DNA from: Lucinisca nassula
Taxonomy: Eukaryota; Mollusca; Bivalvia; Lucinida; Lucinidae
DNA: 64,000 nucleotides
Reading direction: 5' to 3'
Assembly (NCBI GenBank): GCA_963580285.1
Contig: OY757017.1
Span: forward strand, 12,350,538 to 12,414,537
Positions 44,065 to 55,108 of this stretch are shown piece by piece (the stretch's first letter is position 1; every line of letters begins with the position of its first letter). A model generated the notes under the pieces. That model was not told where the DNA came from, made no database searches, and saw only the letters and a list, made by a program, of their open reading frames with translations. The translations under genes were made by a program, and so were the position numbers.

Positions 44065-44133
44065 GGGGGCCCACCTATGTGGATGTGTTGCCCCTGTACC
44101 TGTATGTTAATCAAAACTCTGATGACGATGATG
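44065..44133 (+). mobile_element. LINE 3' tail, extremely 5'-truncated
   Basis: GGGGGCCCACCTATGTGGAT, GTTGCCCCTGTACCTG and a TGATGACGATGATGA tail match the last ~70 bases of the LINE at 14869-16366. Confidence 0.85.
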
Positions 44134-44375
44134 AAATCACAATACAAGAGCAAACAGCAAGTTTATTTTTTTTAATTGCCCATTTAGGCTTGAAGAGCTG
44201 AAACCGACTGCACATGTCTATTGAGTGCTGGTAATCCGCTTAGAGGATCTAAGCTTGCCCAGGTAAAGTGGTGCGAGTTGTCAACCCTTATTTTATCTGA
44301 ATAATAATTAAGAAAAAAAAACATTTGAAAATGACAAGTGCTTATGTTGTGATTGGCATTTAAGCGTTAACCAAT

Positions 44376-44601
44376 TGGGGCCAGTTGTTGAAAACTTATA
44401 ATGTAATTAGTTAACGTATCGTTAAATCTTTGCTAATATTTTTGCTGAATAAATGTGAGCAGCTTTTGCATTCGCAAAAGCAGCTCACATTTTTTCAGCA
44501 AAAATACTAAAATTTTAGATATTGTACTTGCTAGAACAGTTAACAGTATGATCACTAAGGAGCTCGTTAAGCTAATGATGCTTTGAATATCTGGGCCCTG
44601 G
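44376..44601. mobile_element. MITE family d
   Basis: GGGGCCAGTTGTTGAAAAC to ATCTGGGCCCTGG, with the GAGCAGCTTTTGCATTCGCA palindrome near 44453-44500. A family e remnant (GTGATTGGCATTTAAGCGTT) precedes it. Confidence 0.82.
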
Positions 44602-45257
44602 TCGTCTTCTCTGTATAGGATGTTAGGTTGAGATTGTTGAGAAATTTATTTAGTAAGTTGCCAAACATTTTTGAAAACATTGAAGGCCCTGATCAGACAC
44701 TACTTTCTGTGGCATCTGATCTGAGCCTTCCCTGTTCAGGACTTCATGTGTAGACCAGATTGAAAAGATTGAGTAAATAATAAAGAAAAGTACATTTTGG
44801 TTTTTGAATCTTAAAATCTGTTGCATATTTTTTTTTTTTTTTTTTTGTCCTGCACATGTAGACTTGACATGCAAATGACATGTTTATTGCAAAAATCCTA
44901 ATTTACATATTCATACTTACAAAAGATGAAACATATGGTGAAATGTGTATTTGAAAGTATCTTTTATTTGAAGATAACGCCTCATGTTATTTGCAAATAT
45001 TTGCAAGATTGATTGTCTGTTTTATAATTTTATGCAAAACTATCTGTGTAAGTTGCTGTAGTCAACCGGAAATATTTATCATTCTGCAAAGCTGTCATTG
45101 TCATTAGTTTTCGCGACTTTTCGGCTCCGAAAAAATTGGGGAAAATTTATACATTTTCTTGTTCTAATGCATAACACGCACCGAATTTTGATGCCATATT
45201 TTGGAATAAAAAAAGTGTGTTTTACACGCCGAAATACGATACTGTATTACCCCAAGT
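44602..45257. other. Stretch with one core fragment, otherwise unassigned
   Basis: 44680-44735 is a decayed family a/c core (GGCCCTGATCAGACAC, GGCATCTGATCTGAGCC). A T-rich run is at 44828-44847. 44880-45250 shows no exon or known repeat. Confidence 0.5.
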
Positions 45258-45272
45258 AATGGCACTTAGGCA

Positions 45273-45573
45273 CGCCCCCGCCCATAGGGGTTTGAAGAAA
45301 TATATGGGCTGCATGTTGCTTCCATACAGAGCTAAATCTGGCCCACACACTAGTACTGGTAAACCACTTAGAGGATCGAAGCCCATCCAGGAATGCGGTG
45401 AAAGGCGGACCGTCCATGCTAATAAACCCTATTGGTTTCATTGGGCGACAGGACTTGAGATGTCATTTCATCTCAATGTCGGGTAAAAGTCCCACAAAAT
45501 CGAAAGCAACGTCTCCAAAATGACCTTTACATTTTGACGGGGACGTTAAACCTAAAATCAAACAAACAAATAA
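45273..45573 (+). mobile_element. SINE family S1, full length
   Basis: A perfect 15-base duplication AATGGCACTTAGGCA is at 45258-45272 and 45574-45588. It starts CGCCCCCGCCCATAGG and ends GTTAAACCTAAAATCAAACA. Confidence 0.94.
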
Positions 45574-45613
45574 AATGGCACTTAGGCATTTCTTACAAGC
45601 CCAAGAAAGCCTA

Positions 45614-45806
45614 TTAACCCTTGACCTGCTGAATATTTATATATGACACACCCACTACTGATTATCAACCAATCAGAATACTTGATGCAAATTATTGCAA
45701 CAAATTCATGAGCTGAATGACAAACAATGAAGATCCTGATCAGATGGCTGATCTGGATCTTCATTGAAAGATAAGGCATATCCAGGCTCAGAAGGACAAG
45801 GGTTAA
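45614..45806. mobile_element. MITE family b (TTAA)
   Basis: TTAACCCTTGACCTGCTGAA to GGACAAGGGTTAA. Its right TTAA is also the left TTAA of the next MITE. Confidence 0.85.
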
Positions 45807-46099
45807 CCCTTTTTGTACCAAATGGAATCTTCCTCCTTTTTAAAGCAGGAGTCCATTTCAAACTTTAGGGGTGCCAAGTTGTGTTTTCTTTAAAATCTAT
45901 TTGTAAACTGGCTGAACATTTTGCTAACAGTATAGGCCCTGATCAGATGCCGTGACAAATTGTGGTAATTCTTCCAAATTGATTTGGAAAATGGCTGAAC
46001 TTCCTGAAAATAGTGTAGGCCCGGATGAAACACCACATTCTGGGCCAGCACTGTTTGCCCTGGTACCTGTTTTGGGGTTTCTGGTACTGAATGGGTTAA
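45803..46099. mobile_element. MITE family a (TTAA) with inner repeat
   Basis: TTAACCCTTTTTGTACCAAA to ACTGAATGGGTTAA. The left core half occurs twice (45930-45955 and 46012-46040) around a repeated GATTTGGAAAATGGCTGAAC segment. Confidence 0.85.
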
Positions 46100-46344
46100 G
46101 TGCACGACTGCCAAATGGAATATTCTTCCTTATATATAGCCGGAGTCCATTTCTAAATTTAGGGGTGACAGGTTGTGGTATCTTCAAAATTGATTTGGAA
46201 AATGGTTGAAATTCCTGCAAATAGTGTAGGCCCTGATATGACGCTGCTCTACGGCGTCATGAGATGCAGCTCTGCAGCGTCTCATCTGGGCCTGCACTGT
46301 TTGCCAAGGTACACCTTTTGGGGTTTCCGGTACAAAATGGGTGA
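46096..46344. mobile_element. MITE family a, adjoining copy
   Basis: CCAAATGGAATATTCTTCC to TTTCCGGTACAAAATGGGTG. The core palindrome has a duplicated GCGTC segment (46245-46290). It shares the TTAA edge with the preceding copy. Confidence 0.8.
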
Positions 46345-46726
46345 AGCCAAATTTAGACAATGGAGCATGCATTTTGAAGTCGAATAAGTTCTAAACACAC
46401 ACACACATGAAAAAAAAGAGTTTAATGCTATCTGCTATTTCAATTTACTTGGTGCTGTAAGGTTTAAGATTCAGATCATCCTATACTTTTGCACAGTCTG
46501 ATCAGCCTTTGCTGAGTGCCGTATGGATATTATGGCTCTGGTCAAACTCTTAACCCTATTTCAATACACAACTCTTCTCCCAAATTTTCCAATGTAAATT
46601 TTCAGCCATTTGTGTTGCATGATTTAAATTTTCACTATGGGTTCAGAGCAGAATGGCAAACAGTATAGATCATGATCAGCTGGCTTCAAAACAGGGTATA
46701 AATGGATTCAGCATGGTGAGGGTATA

Positions 46727-46912
46727 ATAAAGCAAAACCTGTCTTAGTGGCGACCTCTATTAAGCAAGCAACCTGTCTTAAGCAAGCAGGTATCCAGTTC
46801 CAGAAAAAGGAAAATGCATTGAAATTCACCTGTGTTAAGCAAGCACCTGTCTTAAGCAAGCACTTTTTAATATCCCACAGGTGCTTGCTTAATACAGGTT
46901 GGACTGTATGTT
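46727..46912. mobile_element. Short inverted-repeat element, AAGCAAGCA-rich
   Basis: AAAACCTGTCTTAG on the left and AATACAGGTTGGACTGTA on the right are inverted, with repeated CTTAAGCAAGCA within. This is probably a TA-target MITE. Confidence 0.6.
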
Positions 46913-47117
46913 GAACATAGTTTGGGCTGTGTCCATATCTTACAAATGGCTCTTCTCGAACATTATATCTTCCTTGTTGAGTTTAAATCAACATCCAATG
47001 TGATACACAAGATAAGATATGAAATGTCAAATCTTATTTTCTTTGATAAAATGATAAAAAAAAATATGATTGTCATCTGCTGAGGAAATTGTCATAGTGC
47101 TTTAAGGGTTAACAATT

Positions 47118-47638
47118 TCACAAACCTTATCCTAAGTATTCAGATGCCTCAACTCCTTACCATTCTAACAGTTGAACAAGTACAATCTTCTACTGAATGT
47201 TGTGTCTAAGAAAAGCGGGATGAGTGGAAAACGGTGTAGACCCTGATTACAACCCACATTCTGCGGTGTCTTATCTGGTCTACACTGTTTGCTATGCCAG
47301 TTTCAGTATAGCTCAGTTGGATTGGTCTACACTGTTTGCTAGGCCGGCCAAAGTATGGCTCACTCTGATCTGCATTTGACTGGTTACCAGGAGGACCTCG
47401 GCTTGATACCTGCCAGGGTTGGCAACATTAGATCGATCATGAAATCTTTTTTAAGGCCATTCTCTCCCTTTCATTGATTCAAGAAGGGCAGTTGTCAGTT
47501 TCTGGCGAAAGAATGCTCGCTGTACTGGTTAACCACTTATGTATAAGCCTACCCAGAAAAAATGTGAATAGGGAAACTGACCTGCTAAAAAATGACCTAA
47601 ATAGTGTTCACTGGGCCGTTAAACTCCAATACAAACAA
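47118..47638 (+). mobile_element. MITE g-like core followed by degraded SINE S2
   Basis: 47118-47290 holds TAAGTATTCAGATGCCTC, AACGGTGTAGACCCTGAT and GGTCTACACTGTTTGC. S2 runs 47342-47638 (GGTTACCAGGAGGACCTCGG head, GTTAAACTCCAATACAAACA tail). GGTCTACACTGTTTGCTA is repeated just before S2. Confidence 0.7.
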
Positions 47639-48061
47639 AGTTTTTTGGCACCTCAACTCCTTACCATACTTATTCTAAAATTTGAGCAAGTACTTAGAGA
47701 AACTTACATGAGTGTTCATGTATTATTGAATTTATTAAACGAGTTGAGGAAAAGGGATAAAATGCGAGGCGATTCAATTATACATGAGCACAAACGCAAG
47801 ATTCTATTTATCATATGACATTTACAACGCATTTTATTGACGATTGTTTACAAAAAATGTCAATATTCCGCCATTAGTAAACGCGACATCGTTAAAGACA
47901 CAGTTCATGTAATGTTACGGGACGTATATAACTTATTTGCATATTTAATCCACTAGTGGATTATCGAAAATAATACATGGCATTATTACACTCTCAGACG
48001 CGACGTCATATGATAAAATAGAATAGCCGGATGAGTGTCCAACAGTGTAGACCCTGACGAG

Positions 48062-50060
48062 TAGGGCTGACTATCGATGCCAATTTTGACTATCGTGATA
48101 GTATTGCTATCGTGGAAACTACTATCACGATACTATCACTATCGCGGCATACTATCACGATACTATCGTGATACTATCGGGTACACTTATAAATGATTCA
48201 TAGATGTTAATATCACTCACATAAAATGGCTAAGAGTGACTGAACGAGTTAGGAAAATTGCAATGACCTAAAATTGTATGTTTATTGTGTGTTTCAATAT
48301 CAGCATTAATTCCCTCGGGGCTATTCCAGAAAAAAACATGGGGAGACGGCTCTTTATATATATCCCCACCACCGCCAAAATATAGTTTGCTGCTTCCAGT
48401 ATATATGCCTGTAAGTGATGGTTATCATAGCTTTAATACCATTGCAGTGGTTGAGATTTTCTGCTTGTGGAAACTGACAAATGCTGATCGTTCTTCGATT
48501 GTTTGATGTTTGCCGCCTGTGTTAAATTAATCTGTGGATTCAGTTAATTAGGTAACCCGATTATTACATAGTATTACGTAATCACAGCACGCTATTTTAG
48601 CACCTCTTTAAGGGCGACATGAATCTAACAAACTGCATTAAAACTTGAATTTACATTTTTTTTTTTTGAAGTTGCGGTAATGGTCAAATGTGACCGACGC
48701 AGTATAAGAAGATAGATAGAAGTTAACATCAAAAGCTAGACTATCAAAATAGAAGTAAAGCAATGATCAAGTCGTTTTTTTTTTCATTTAACAATATGTA
48801 CAGGGCTCGACCTGGGCTCTCTGACTCTGTGGACATTAAGTCCTTGCACACAAGACAGCTAAGACAAGCAGCAATAGTAAAACAAAGTTTTCATGTAATG
48901 AAATTTGGCCGTTTTGAAATGCTATTTTTCTGGAATATCCCTCTATTATAATACAAAGACAACCAAAAATAAAATAAGAAAGACCCACGAAAAATAAAAA
49001 CGCCAATTTGCCCCAGGTTGTCCAGTGTCCACCATCAAAACGTCCAGAATCACCTTAAGAAAGTATTTGATAGACGGAGACCTAAGGCCTCATGCTGCAC
49101 GTTGTTTCCCCTACTCGATGACGACAGGAAAATAAAACTTTGTCTGCTTAAATATTCCCCCAAGAATTCAATCCCAATCGGTCCGGCCAGCTGAATGATG
49201 ACATCATCATTGATGCATTTGTGCATACTTACCGACTAATCTGAGTCTATCATGTACTCGCATGCACATTCTGTGCATTTTTCGAGAAACATTTCTAATG
49301 AGACCACAAAAGGGCGGTTTAACAGTCTGGTCCTTATACGCAAAAAGAGTCACATATACAACAAGTTAAACTGCATTATACCGTCAACTATTATACATTT
49401 ATTTACCTATGGGAATGAGTCAGCACACAGCAAAAACAAACATTTCTTAAAACAAAAGATCAGCTTGTGCATCTTGCAAATGTCTTCGAAACTGAACAGG
49501 GAAATGACGTTTGCTATAATACGCAAGGATAATACAAATAGCAAACATTTATATATGACTGCGCAGGCTGATCTGAGCCTTCACATGTAGCACAGGTTTC
49601 ACTGTCATGTTTTCAAAAAGTTGCATGCAACAAACGCGTGATCAAACTATCATTGACGTTTTGTTATTGAAAAACGCGGGAAAATTTCTGACTGCCTCAA
49701 CTGCACGTGCAAAAATGACGGCGGGAAATTCATCGCCGCGAGATATTCACCACACGGCAAAAAACTATGATACACATGTGTGACCAGCGAAGACTCAGAT
49801 CATCATGCACATATGTGAAGGCTTATCAGTCTGTCCTGATTACAGCTGAATGGATATCCTAAGCAAAAATATGTGCGTAATTACACAACAGTACAGGTAT
49901 ATTTTCAAAGTATATTCAAGAAAAAAAAACAATCGAAACTATCGATAGTTGAGTCAACTATCGGCGATAGATATCGATAGTCCAAAGTACTATCGCTGCA
50001 TTGCTATCGAGGCAGTCCCTATCGCGATGCATCGAACTATCGATGCATCGTTACACCCTT
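48062..50060. mobile_element. ~2-kb hAT-like element with ACTATCGATAG subtermini
   Basis: The left end is TAGGGCTGACTATCGATGCC and the right end, inverted, is AAGGGTGTAACGATGCATCG. Flanks CTGACGAG and ACGACGAG agree at 6 of 8 bases. The host MITE continues on both sides (GTGTAGACCC.. / ..GAGATGCTGC). Dense ACTATCG/CGATAGT motifs fill ~48070-48180 and 49934-50045. The interior (48200-49900) shows no transposase; frames at 48285-48506 and 49252-49590 are unrecognised. Confidence 0.7.
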
Positions 50061-50488
50061 ACGACGAGATGCTGCATATTGCTTGGTCTACAATGTTTGC
50101 TAAGGCCTGTGTGTCAGTAAATACAGTAACATTGAGTAAGTGGTGTGTCATTATCAATCTGTGGTGGTTGCCAATTCTTCTTGGTATATGGTACATATGA
50201 TTTTCTAGTTTTGTTTCGACTAGTAATTGTATTGAAACTTCACTGACTCCCAACTCTGGTTGCTCATTTACTTTGTCTATTCTAACTCGAACACATTCTC
50301 GAGTCGCTAGAGAACTATTCTCTCATAATTCCAAATTACCTACAAGTAATTGCGGACAATCTACGGAGTTTCTTTTAGTTTAACTTGAAAGTGTTAGGGT
50401 TGGTTGGGTGAAGTGTTGTGTATCTTACCAACAGTTACTGATATTAACTTACAGTTGGGCAAGGCCTAGCAGCTGTCCTTGCAGCAGG

Positions 50489-50745
50489 TTTTGTTTGATT
50501 CGAGGTTTAACGTCCCCGTCAACACTGTAAAGGTCATTTTGGAGACGTTGCTTCCGATTTTGTGGGACTTTTACCCAACATTGAGATGAAATGACATCTC
50601 AAGCCCTGTCGACCAATGAGGTCCGCCTCGCACCGCGGTTCCTGGACAGGCTTAGATCCTCTAAGCGGTTTACCAGTACTAGTGTGTGGGCCGGATTCAG
50701 CTCTGCGTGGAAGCATCATACAGCCCATATATTTCTTCAAGTCCC
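50489..50745 (-). mobile_element. SINE family S1, with a deletion
   Basis: On the minus strand it runs from GACTTGAAGAAATATATGGG to TTAAACCTCGAATCAAACAA. The TATTGGTTTCATTGG part is missing. CTGTCCTTGCAGCAGGT flanks both sides. Confidence 0.85.
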
Positions 50746-50965
50746 TATGGCCTAGCTGCTGTCCTTGCAGCAGGTACTGAAGGGTAAATGTTATTCTTCT
50801 GTTTCTACTCTATCTTTCATTTTCTTCTTTCTTCCCATTATCCCTCTCTTTCAGTGTAGAGTTTTGTGTTGTCATTGGGTTATATCCATGGTAATGCTTC
50901 AACTGCTACATAAATTCCTGGAGCAGACGACAATTTGATTTCTTAAAAAATATTTTTCATGGTAA

Positions 50966-51509
50966 TTAACTCATTTTGTACCAGAAACTCCAATCTGCCC
51001 CCGCCCACAGGGCCTTGAAGAAATATATGGGCTACATGATGCTTCCACGCAGAGCTGAATCCGGCTCGCACACTAGTACCGGTAAACCGCTAGAGGATCT
51101 AAGCCTGTCCAGGAACCGCAGTGTGAGGCGGACCGTCCATGCTAATAAACCCTATTGGTTTCATTGGGTGACAGGGCCTGAGAAGTAATTTCATCTCAAT
51201 GTCGGGCAAAAGTCCCACAAAATTGGAAGCAACGTCTCCAAAATGACCTTTACAGTGTTGATGGGGACGTTAAACCTTAAATCAAACAAACAAAACCATA
51301 AACTCCAAAACATGTACCCTAGCAAACAGTGCATGCGCAAATCACACGCCGTAGAATGCAGCGGCTGATCAGGGCCTACACTTTTTGCCAAAATTTTAGC
51401 CATTTTCCTAATAAATTTTGAAGAAAACACTACCTGCCACCCCTGAATTTTGAAATGGACTCCTGCCTTATATAAGGTGGAAGATTCCATATGGTACAAA
51501 AAGGGTTAA
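50966..51509. mobile_element. MITE family a hosting SINE S1
   Basis: The left TTAACTCATTTTGTACCAGA and right GGTACAAAAAGGGTTAA are its edges. The core is at 51322-51390. The SINE is at 50998-51297. Confidence 0.85.
50998..51297 (+). mobile_element. SINE family S1 inside a MITE
   Basis: AAACTCCAA occurs on both sides (50985-50993, 51300-51308). It runs from GCCCCCGCCCACAGGGCCTT to AACCTTAAATCAAACAAACA. Confidence 0.88.
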
Positions 51510-51650
51510 GGCATGAGATTACATGTGAATAGTCTCCAGACAATTCACATGTAATGTCAAGCCTCTTTTCACTGAAAAATACACCTTGAAAATTCGGTCT
51601 TCTAGTCCTGCTTTGCAGTCGAAGGGTTAATTGGGCTTGTCTTCACTCAG

Positions 51651-51676
51651 TAACTGTCAGACCAGGAAGAGAAAGA
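51651..51676 (+). CDS. Candidate 26-base microexon (exon 5?)
   Basis: The acceptor is GCTTGTCTTCACTCAG and the donor is AAAGA|GTAAGA. After the last base of exon 4 it reads V-T-V-R-P-G-R-E-R and ends in phase 0. The basic composition fits exon 4. Such a short match can arise by chance, and the intron would be 29 kb, so this is tentative. Confidence 0.35.
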
Positions 51677-51830
51677 GTAAGATTTTGAAATGCACCATAA
51701 ACTAATCTTAAATCAGTAAACAAAGAAATACTGTGTGGACAATTTATTTAAAAGAAAAGGGCATTGACAGTGTGTGACAAAACAAAGTTGTTGTTTATTA
51801 GGTATATTTCTGATTGAAATGACATGTATT

Positions 51831-52038
51831 TTGTCCTGCTGAGCCTGGATGTGTCTTATCTTTCAAACAATGAAGATCCAGATCAGATGGCTTCTAAAGA
51901 AGCCATCTGATCAGGATCTTCATTGTTTGTCATAATCAGCTCATGAATTTGTTGCAATAATTTGCATCAAGTAATCTGATTGGTTGATAATCAGTAGTGG
52001 GTGTGGCAGATTAAAATATTCAGCAGGACAAGATTTAA
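51831..52038. mobile_element. MITE family b, reverse
   Basis: TGTCCTGCTGAGCC.. to CAGCAGGACAAGATTTAA. Core variant ACAATGAAGATCCAGATCAG. Confidence 0.8.
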
Positions 52039-52332
52039 AGGTTCCTGGATTTTACCAGTTCCTGGATTTTACGCTGTATCTGTTGATGGATTCTGTTCCT
52101 GGATGAGGAGAGTGTGACATCTTGTATATGTCTCGTTATTTAGAGTGGGCAGAAAACTGTTGTGCTGTGAATATTTCTAAATCAGGCCTGTGGAATTAAA
52201 TTTCGAGAACGGAGTAACTGTAGTCATTGAGAGAATATTGAAGTTCTGGGTCCAAGGTTACAATTGTTTTTTCATGCTCCGCTCAGTTCAGTATAAATTT
52301 TGTCTTGCTCATACATAATAAAATACCAACAG

Positions 52333-52800
52333 TTTTTGTGCCCCCGCCCACCCGGGACTGGAGAAATAGATTGGGGTGCATGGTGCTTCTGTGCAGAGCT
52401 GAAACTGACAGAGTATTAAAGTACTGGTAATTATTCCACTTAGAAGGTCAAAGCCTGCTGGCCAGGTAAATTGGTGCAAGTCAGGCCACCCCTTAACCTT
52501 TACCCTGCTGTAGGCGACAAGCCATATCTTTGCAAACAGTGTAGATCCAGATCAGATGGCTTCTGAAGAAGCCATCTGATCAGGATCTACACAGTTTGAC
52601 ATTCATTTTATGAATATGTAGAAATAAGCTGCATCAAGTAATCTGATTTGTTCAAAGTCAGAAATGAGTGTGGCTTAATTGAATATTCAGCAGGTTAAAG
52701 GTTGATCCCTAGCAGTTATTTTGGGCATAGGTCTAGAGGTCCTCTTTTCATCTAAAGGCTGGTAAGTCCAACAAACATCTCCACAACAGCTGAAAAGGTG
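52333..52800 (+). mobile_element. SINE S1, diverged, split by a MITE
   Basis: TGCCCCCGCCCACCCGGGAC to TTGGTGCAAGTCAGGCC precedes the MITE 52493-52698. A decayed tail (GTGTTGATTGGGACATAAAG) follows it. Confidence 0.65.
52493..52698. mobile_element. MITE family b inside a SINE
   Basis: TTAACCTTTACCCTGCTG to TTCAGCAGGTTAA. Hairpin CAGATGGCTTCTGAAGAAGC. Confidence 0.85.
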
Positions 52801-52892
52801 TTGATTGGGACATAAAGCCTCAGCACATTTTACAGTATTTAACCTTTCTATTCAGATACCCCAGCCAAGACCATACTTGTTCTTGTTTGTTT

Positions 52893-53172
52893 GTTGTTTG
52901 AATTGAGCTTTTACATCCCCGATAACACTATTTAGGTCATTTTGGAGACATTGCTTCCAATTCTGTGGGACTTTTACAAGCCACTGAGATGAAATGACAT
53001 CTCAAGCCCTGCTGCCAAAACAAACCAAAAAGGGTTTAAATGTAGAGATGGTCTGACTCGCACCACTTTGCCTGGGCAGGCTTAGACCCTCTAAGCAATT
53101 ACCAGTACTCGTGTGCTCTGCATGTAAGCATCATGCAGCCCAATCTATTTCTCCCAGCCAGGATGGGCGGTG
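52893..53172 (-). mobile_element. SINE family S1, minus strand
   Basis: TTTGAATTGAGCTTTTACATCC on the left (tail) and AGCCAGGATGGGCGG on the right (head). A CATACTTGTTCT flank occurs on both sides (52871, 53176). Confidence 0.85.
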
Positions 53173-53292
53173 GCCCCATACTTGTTCTGAAATTTGAACA
53201 AGTACAACTCTTACTAATACAGTAAATACATTTTTATTTATGAGCTGGACAAATACTATTTCTATTGATCTTAGCATGGTAAAATACATGTA

Positions 53293-53615
53293 CCGTATTC
53301 AACCTATTTACCGCACATGCTCCTATAAGCGCACACCCAAGCTTTTTCTGGAAAAAATACACAAGTGCAAACTTTACAGTAACCTCCCAACAAATTCATA
53401 TTGAGTTTTGCTGCATCTTTGACCGGGACAATCATATGTATATGTGGTGAACCCCTATGCTGAAATTCAACTCTATAAAATAATCATATCAGAAGCTTAT
53501 TTTTTCGTATTTTTTTCGTATTGAGTGTGCGCTTATTAGGTAAATTTTTCACCAAATATTTTCATACAATTTTGTAAAAACTAAGCACACGTTGCAGTAA
53601 ATAGGTCGAATACGG
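53293..53615. mobile_element. MITE family i, TA-flanked
   Basis: CCGTATTCAACCTATTTACC and (inverted) CCGTATTCGACCTATTTACT are the ends. TA is at 53291-53292 and 53616-53617. The sub-end GCACATGCTCCTATAAGCGC resembles the end style of the 23736 transposon. Confidence 0.88.
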
Positions 53616-53754
53616 TACCTTCTTTTCTGGTAGTTTCAAACTTTTGGGCAGATACAATTTCATGCTCAAGTGATCTGAGTATGAAAAACTTATTTAAAAC
53701 CTTGTGGCACGTTTTTGGAGTGGGACCGGTATGATGCAATGTCTGTGGTCGAAG

Positions 53755-53821
53755 TTAAAAGGACTGCAGAATAAAGTGAACGTCGAAGAAGCAAGCTTCA
53801 CCAGTTACATCTCTGAAGAAG
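53755..53821 (+). CDS. Candidate exon 6
   Basis: From 53755 it reads L-K-G-L-Q-N-K-V-N-V-E-E-A-S-F-T-S-Y-I-S then E-E plus one base, with donor GAAG|GTAATG. Two acceptors are possible, before 53755 (GGTCGAAG) or before 53770 (GGACTGCAG); both are in phase 0, as exon 5 requires, and both lack a strong pyrimidine tract. The peptide looks like real protein. A second frame here ends at TAA at 53771. Tentative. Confidence 0.35.
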
Positions 53822-53835
53822 GTAATGAAATTTTC

Positions 53836-54066
53836 TTAACCCTTATCCTGCTGAATAAATTAATTTAGCCATACCCATTTCTAACTCTCAGCCAATCAGC
53901 CACATCTCTCAGCCAATCAAATTAAATAATATACTCATAACATATTCATTCAATTTACAAACAGAATGACAAACAATGTAGATCCAGATCAGATGGCTTA
54001 GAAGCCATCTGATCTGGATCTGCATTGTTTGCAAAGGGTGTTCACGAACAGTATAACAAGGGTTTA
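53836..54066. mobile_element. MITE family b with duplicated segment
   Basis: TTAACCCTTATCCTGCTGAA starts 15 bases after the candidate donor. It contains a repeated CTCAGCCAATCA and the core CAAACAATGTAGATCCAGAT. The right TTAA has become TTTA. Confidence 0.8.
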
Positions 54067-54097
54067 TGCGTTGTATTTCTCAAGATTTAATCTAAAT

Positions 54098-54540
54098 CTC
54101 CCTGGTGTAGTGGTTAACAACAAGCAGTGAGGGCTTCTCCAGATTTTTGGAAAAGTCTTTAAACTCTTGAGGTCCGGCCCACGCCCATTGGGGCTTGAAG
54201 AAATAAATGGGCTGCATAATGCTTCCTCGCAGAGCCAGATCTGACTGCACATGAATACTGGTAAACTGCTTAGAGAAACTAAGCCTACCCAGGCAAAGCA
54301 ATGCGAGTTGGACCGTCTATGCTTATAAACCCTATTGGTTTCATTGGGCGACAGGACTTGAGATGTCAGTTCATCTCTATGTCGGGTAAAAGTCCCACAA
54401 AATTGGAAGCAACGTCTCCAAAATGACCTATATAGTGCTGACGGGGACATAAAACATCAAATCAAACTAACAAACAAACAAAACTCTGAGGTCCCGTCTT
54501 CATATGACCATAGTTGTTGTTAGGACATAAAGCTCAGACA
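54098..54540 (+). mobile_element. SINE S4 split by SINE S1
   Basis: CCTGGTGTAGTGGTTAACAA, GGGCTTCTCCAGATTTTTGG and GTCTTTAAACTC match S4 (11344-11509). It resumes at 54482 with AACTCTGAGGTCCCGTCTTC after the S1 copy. Confidence 0.82.
54178..54480 (+). mobile_element. SINE family S1 nested in SINE S4
   Basis: It is flanked by AAACTCTTGAGGTCC and AAACTCTGAGGTCC. It runs CCCACGCCCATTGGGGCTTG to AAATCAAACTAACAAACAAA. Confidence 0.88.
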
Positions 54541-54694
54541 AAGAAACAGAACAATTTAACCCATTTTCAGCTAAATAGAATATTCTCTAGGTGGAAGTAG
54601 CCAAGGTGAACGAGTCGTCCATGTTTGGGTTATGAAAGTTTTCGCTGTATTTAGATCTCCCTGGGATAGATCTATGGTAAAATTTCAAAAGTGA

Positions 54695-55108
54695 CTTCCT
54701 GGACACCTCAAATCCTTACCATACTTGTTCTAAAATTTGAACAAGTACAATTTCCTGATATTGTGTTTAACCCTCATCTTGCTGAATATTCATATAAGCC
54801 ACACCCATATCTGTCTATCAACCAATCAAATTACTTTATGTAACTTATTGCTACAAATTCATAAACTGAATGCCAAACAGTGTAGATCCTGATCAGATGG
54901 CTTCTTCAGAAGCCATCTGATCTGGATTTACACTGTTTCCAAAGATAGGGGTTGTCGTGAAAAGCTAGACAAGGGTTAAGAATAGCCGGATGAGAGGCAA
55001 ACAGTGTAGACCCAGATGAGATGCTGCATTCTTGGGCATCTCAGAACGTGGCATCTCTTCTGGGTCTACTCTGTTTGCTTAGGCCTGTCTGTCTGAATAC
55101 ATACAGTA
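54695..55108. mobile_element. g-related MITE hosting family b
   Basis: ACACCTCAAATCCTTACC and TGAACAAGTACAATTTCCTG lie before the insert. AGAATAGCCGGATGAG and the core GTGTAGACCCAGATGAGATG follow it. The insert is 54767-54979. Confidence 0.75.
54767..54979. mobile_element. MITE family b with clear TTAA duplication
   Basis: Left GTG-TTTAACCCTC, right CAAGGGTTAAG-AATAGCC. The related site at 47205 reads GTTGTGTCTAAGAAAAGC without an insert, so one TTAA-like tetranucleotide became two. Confidence 0.9.

Noticed and set aside
53700..53773. Alternative frame P-C-G-T-F-L-E-W-D-R-Y-D-A-M-S-V-V-E ending at a TAA (53771)
   Set aside because: It has no acceptor and does not fit the phase from the upstream candidate exon. 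It could be a terminal exon of something else but cannot be supported.
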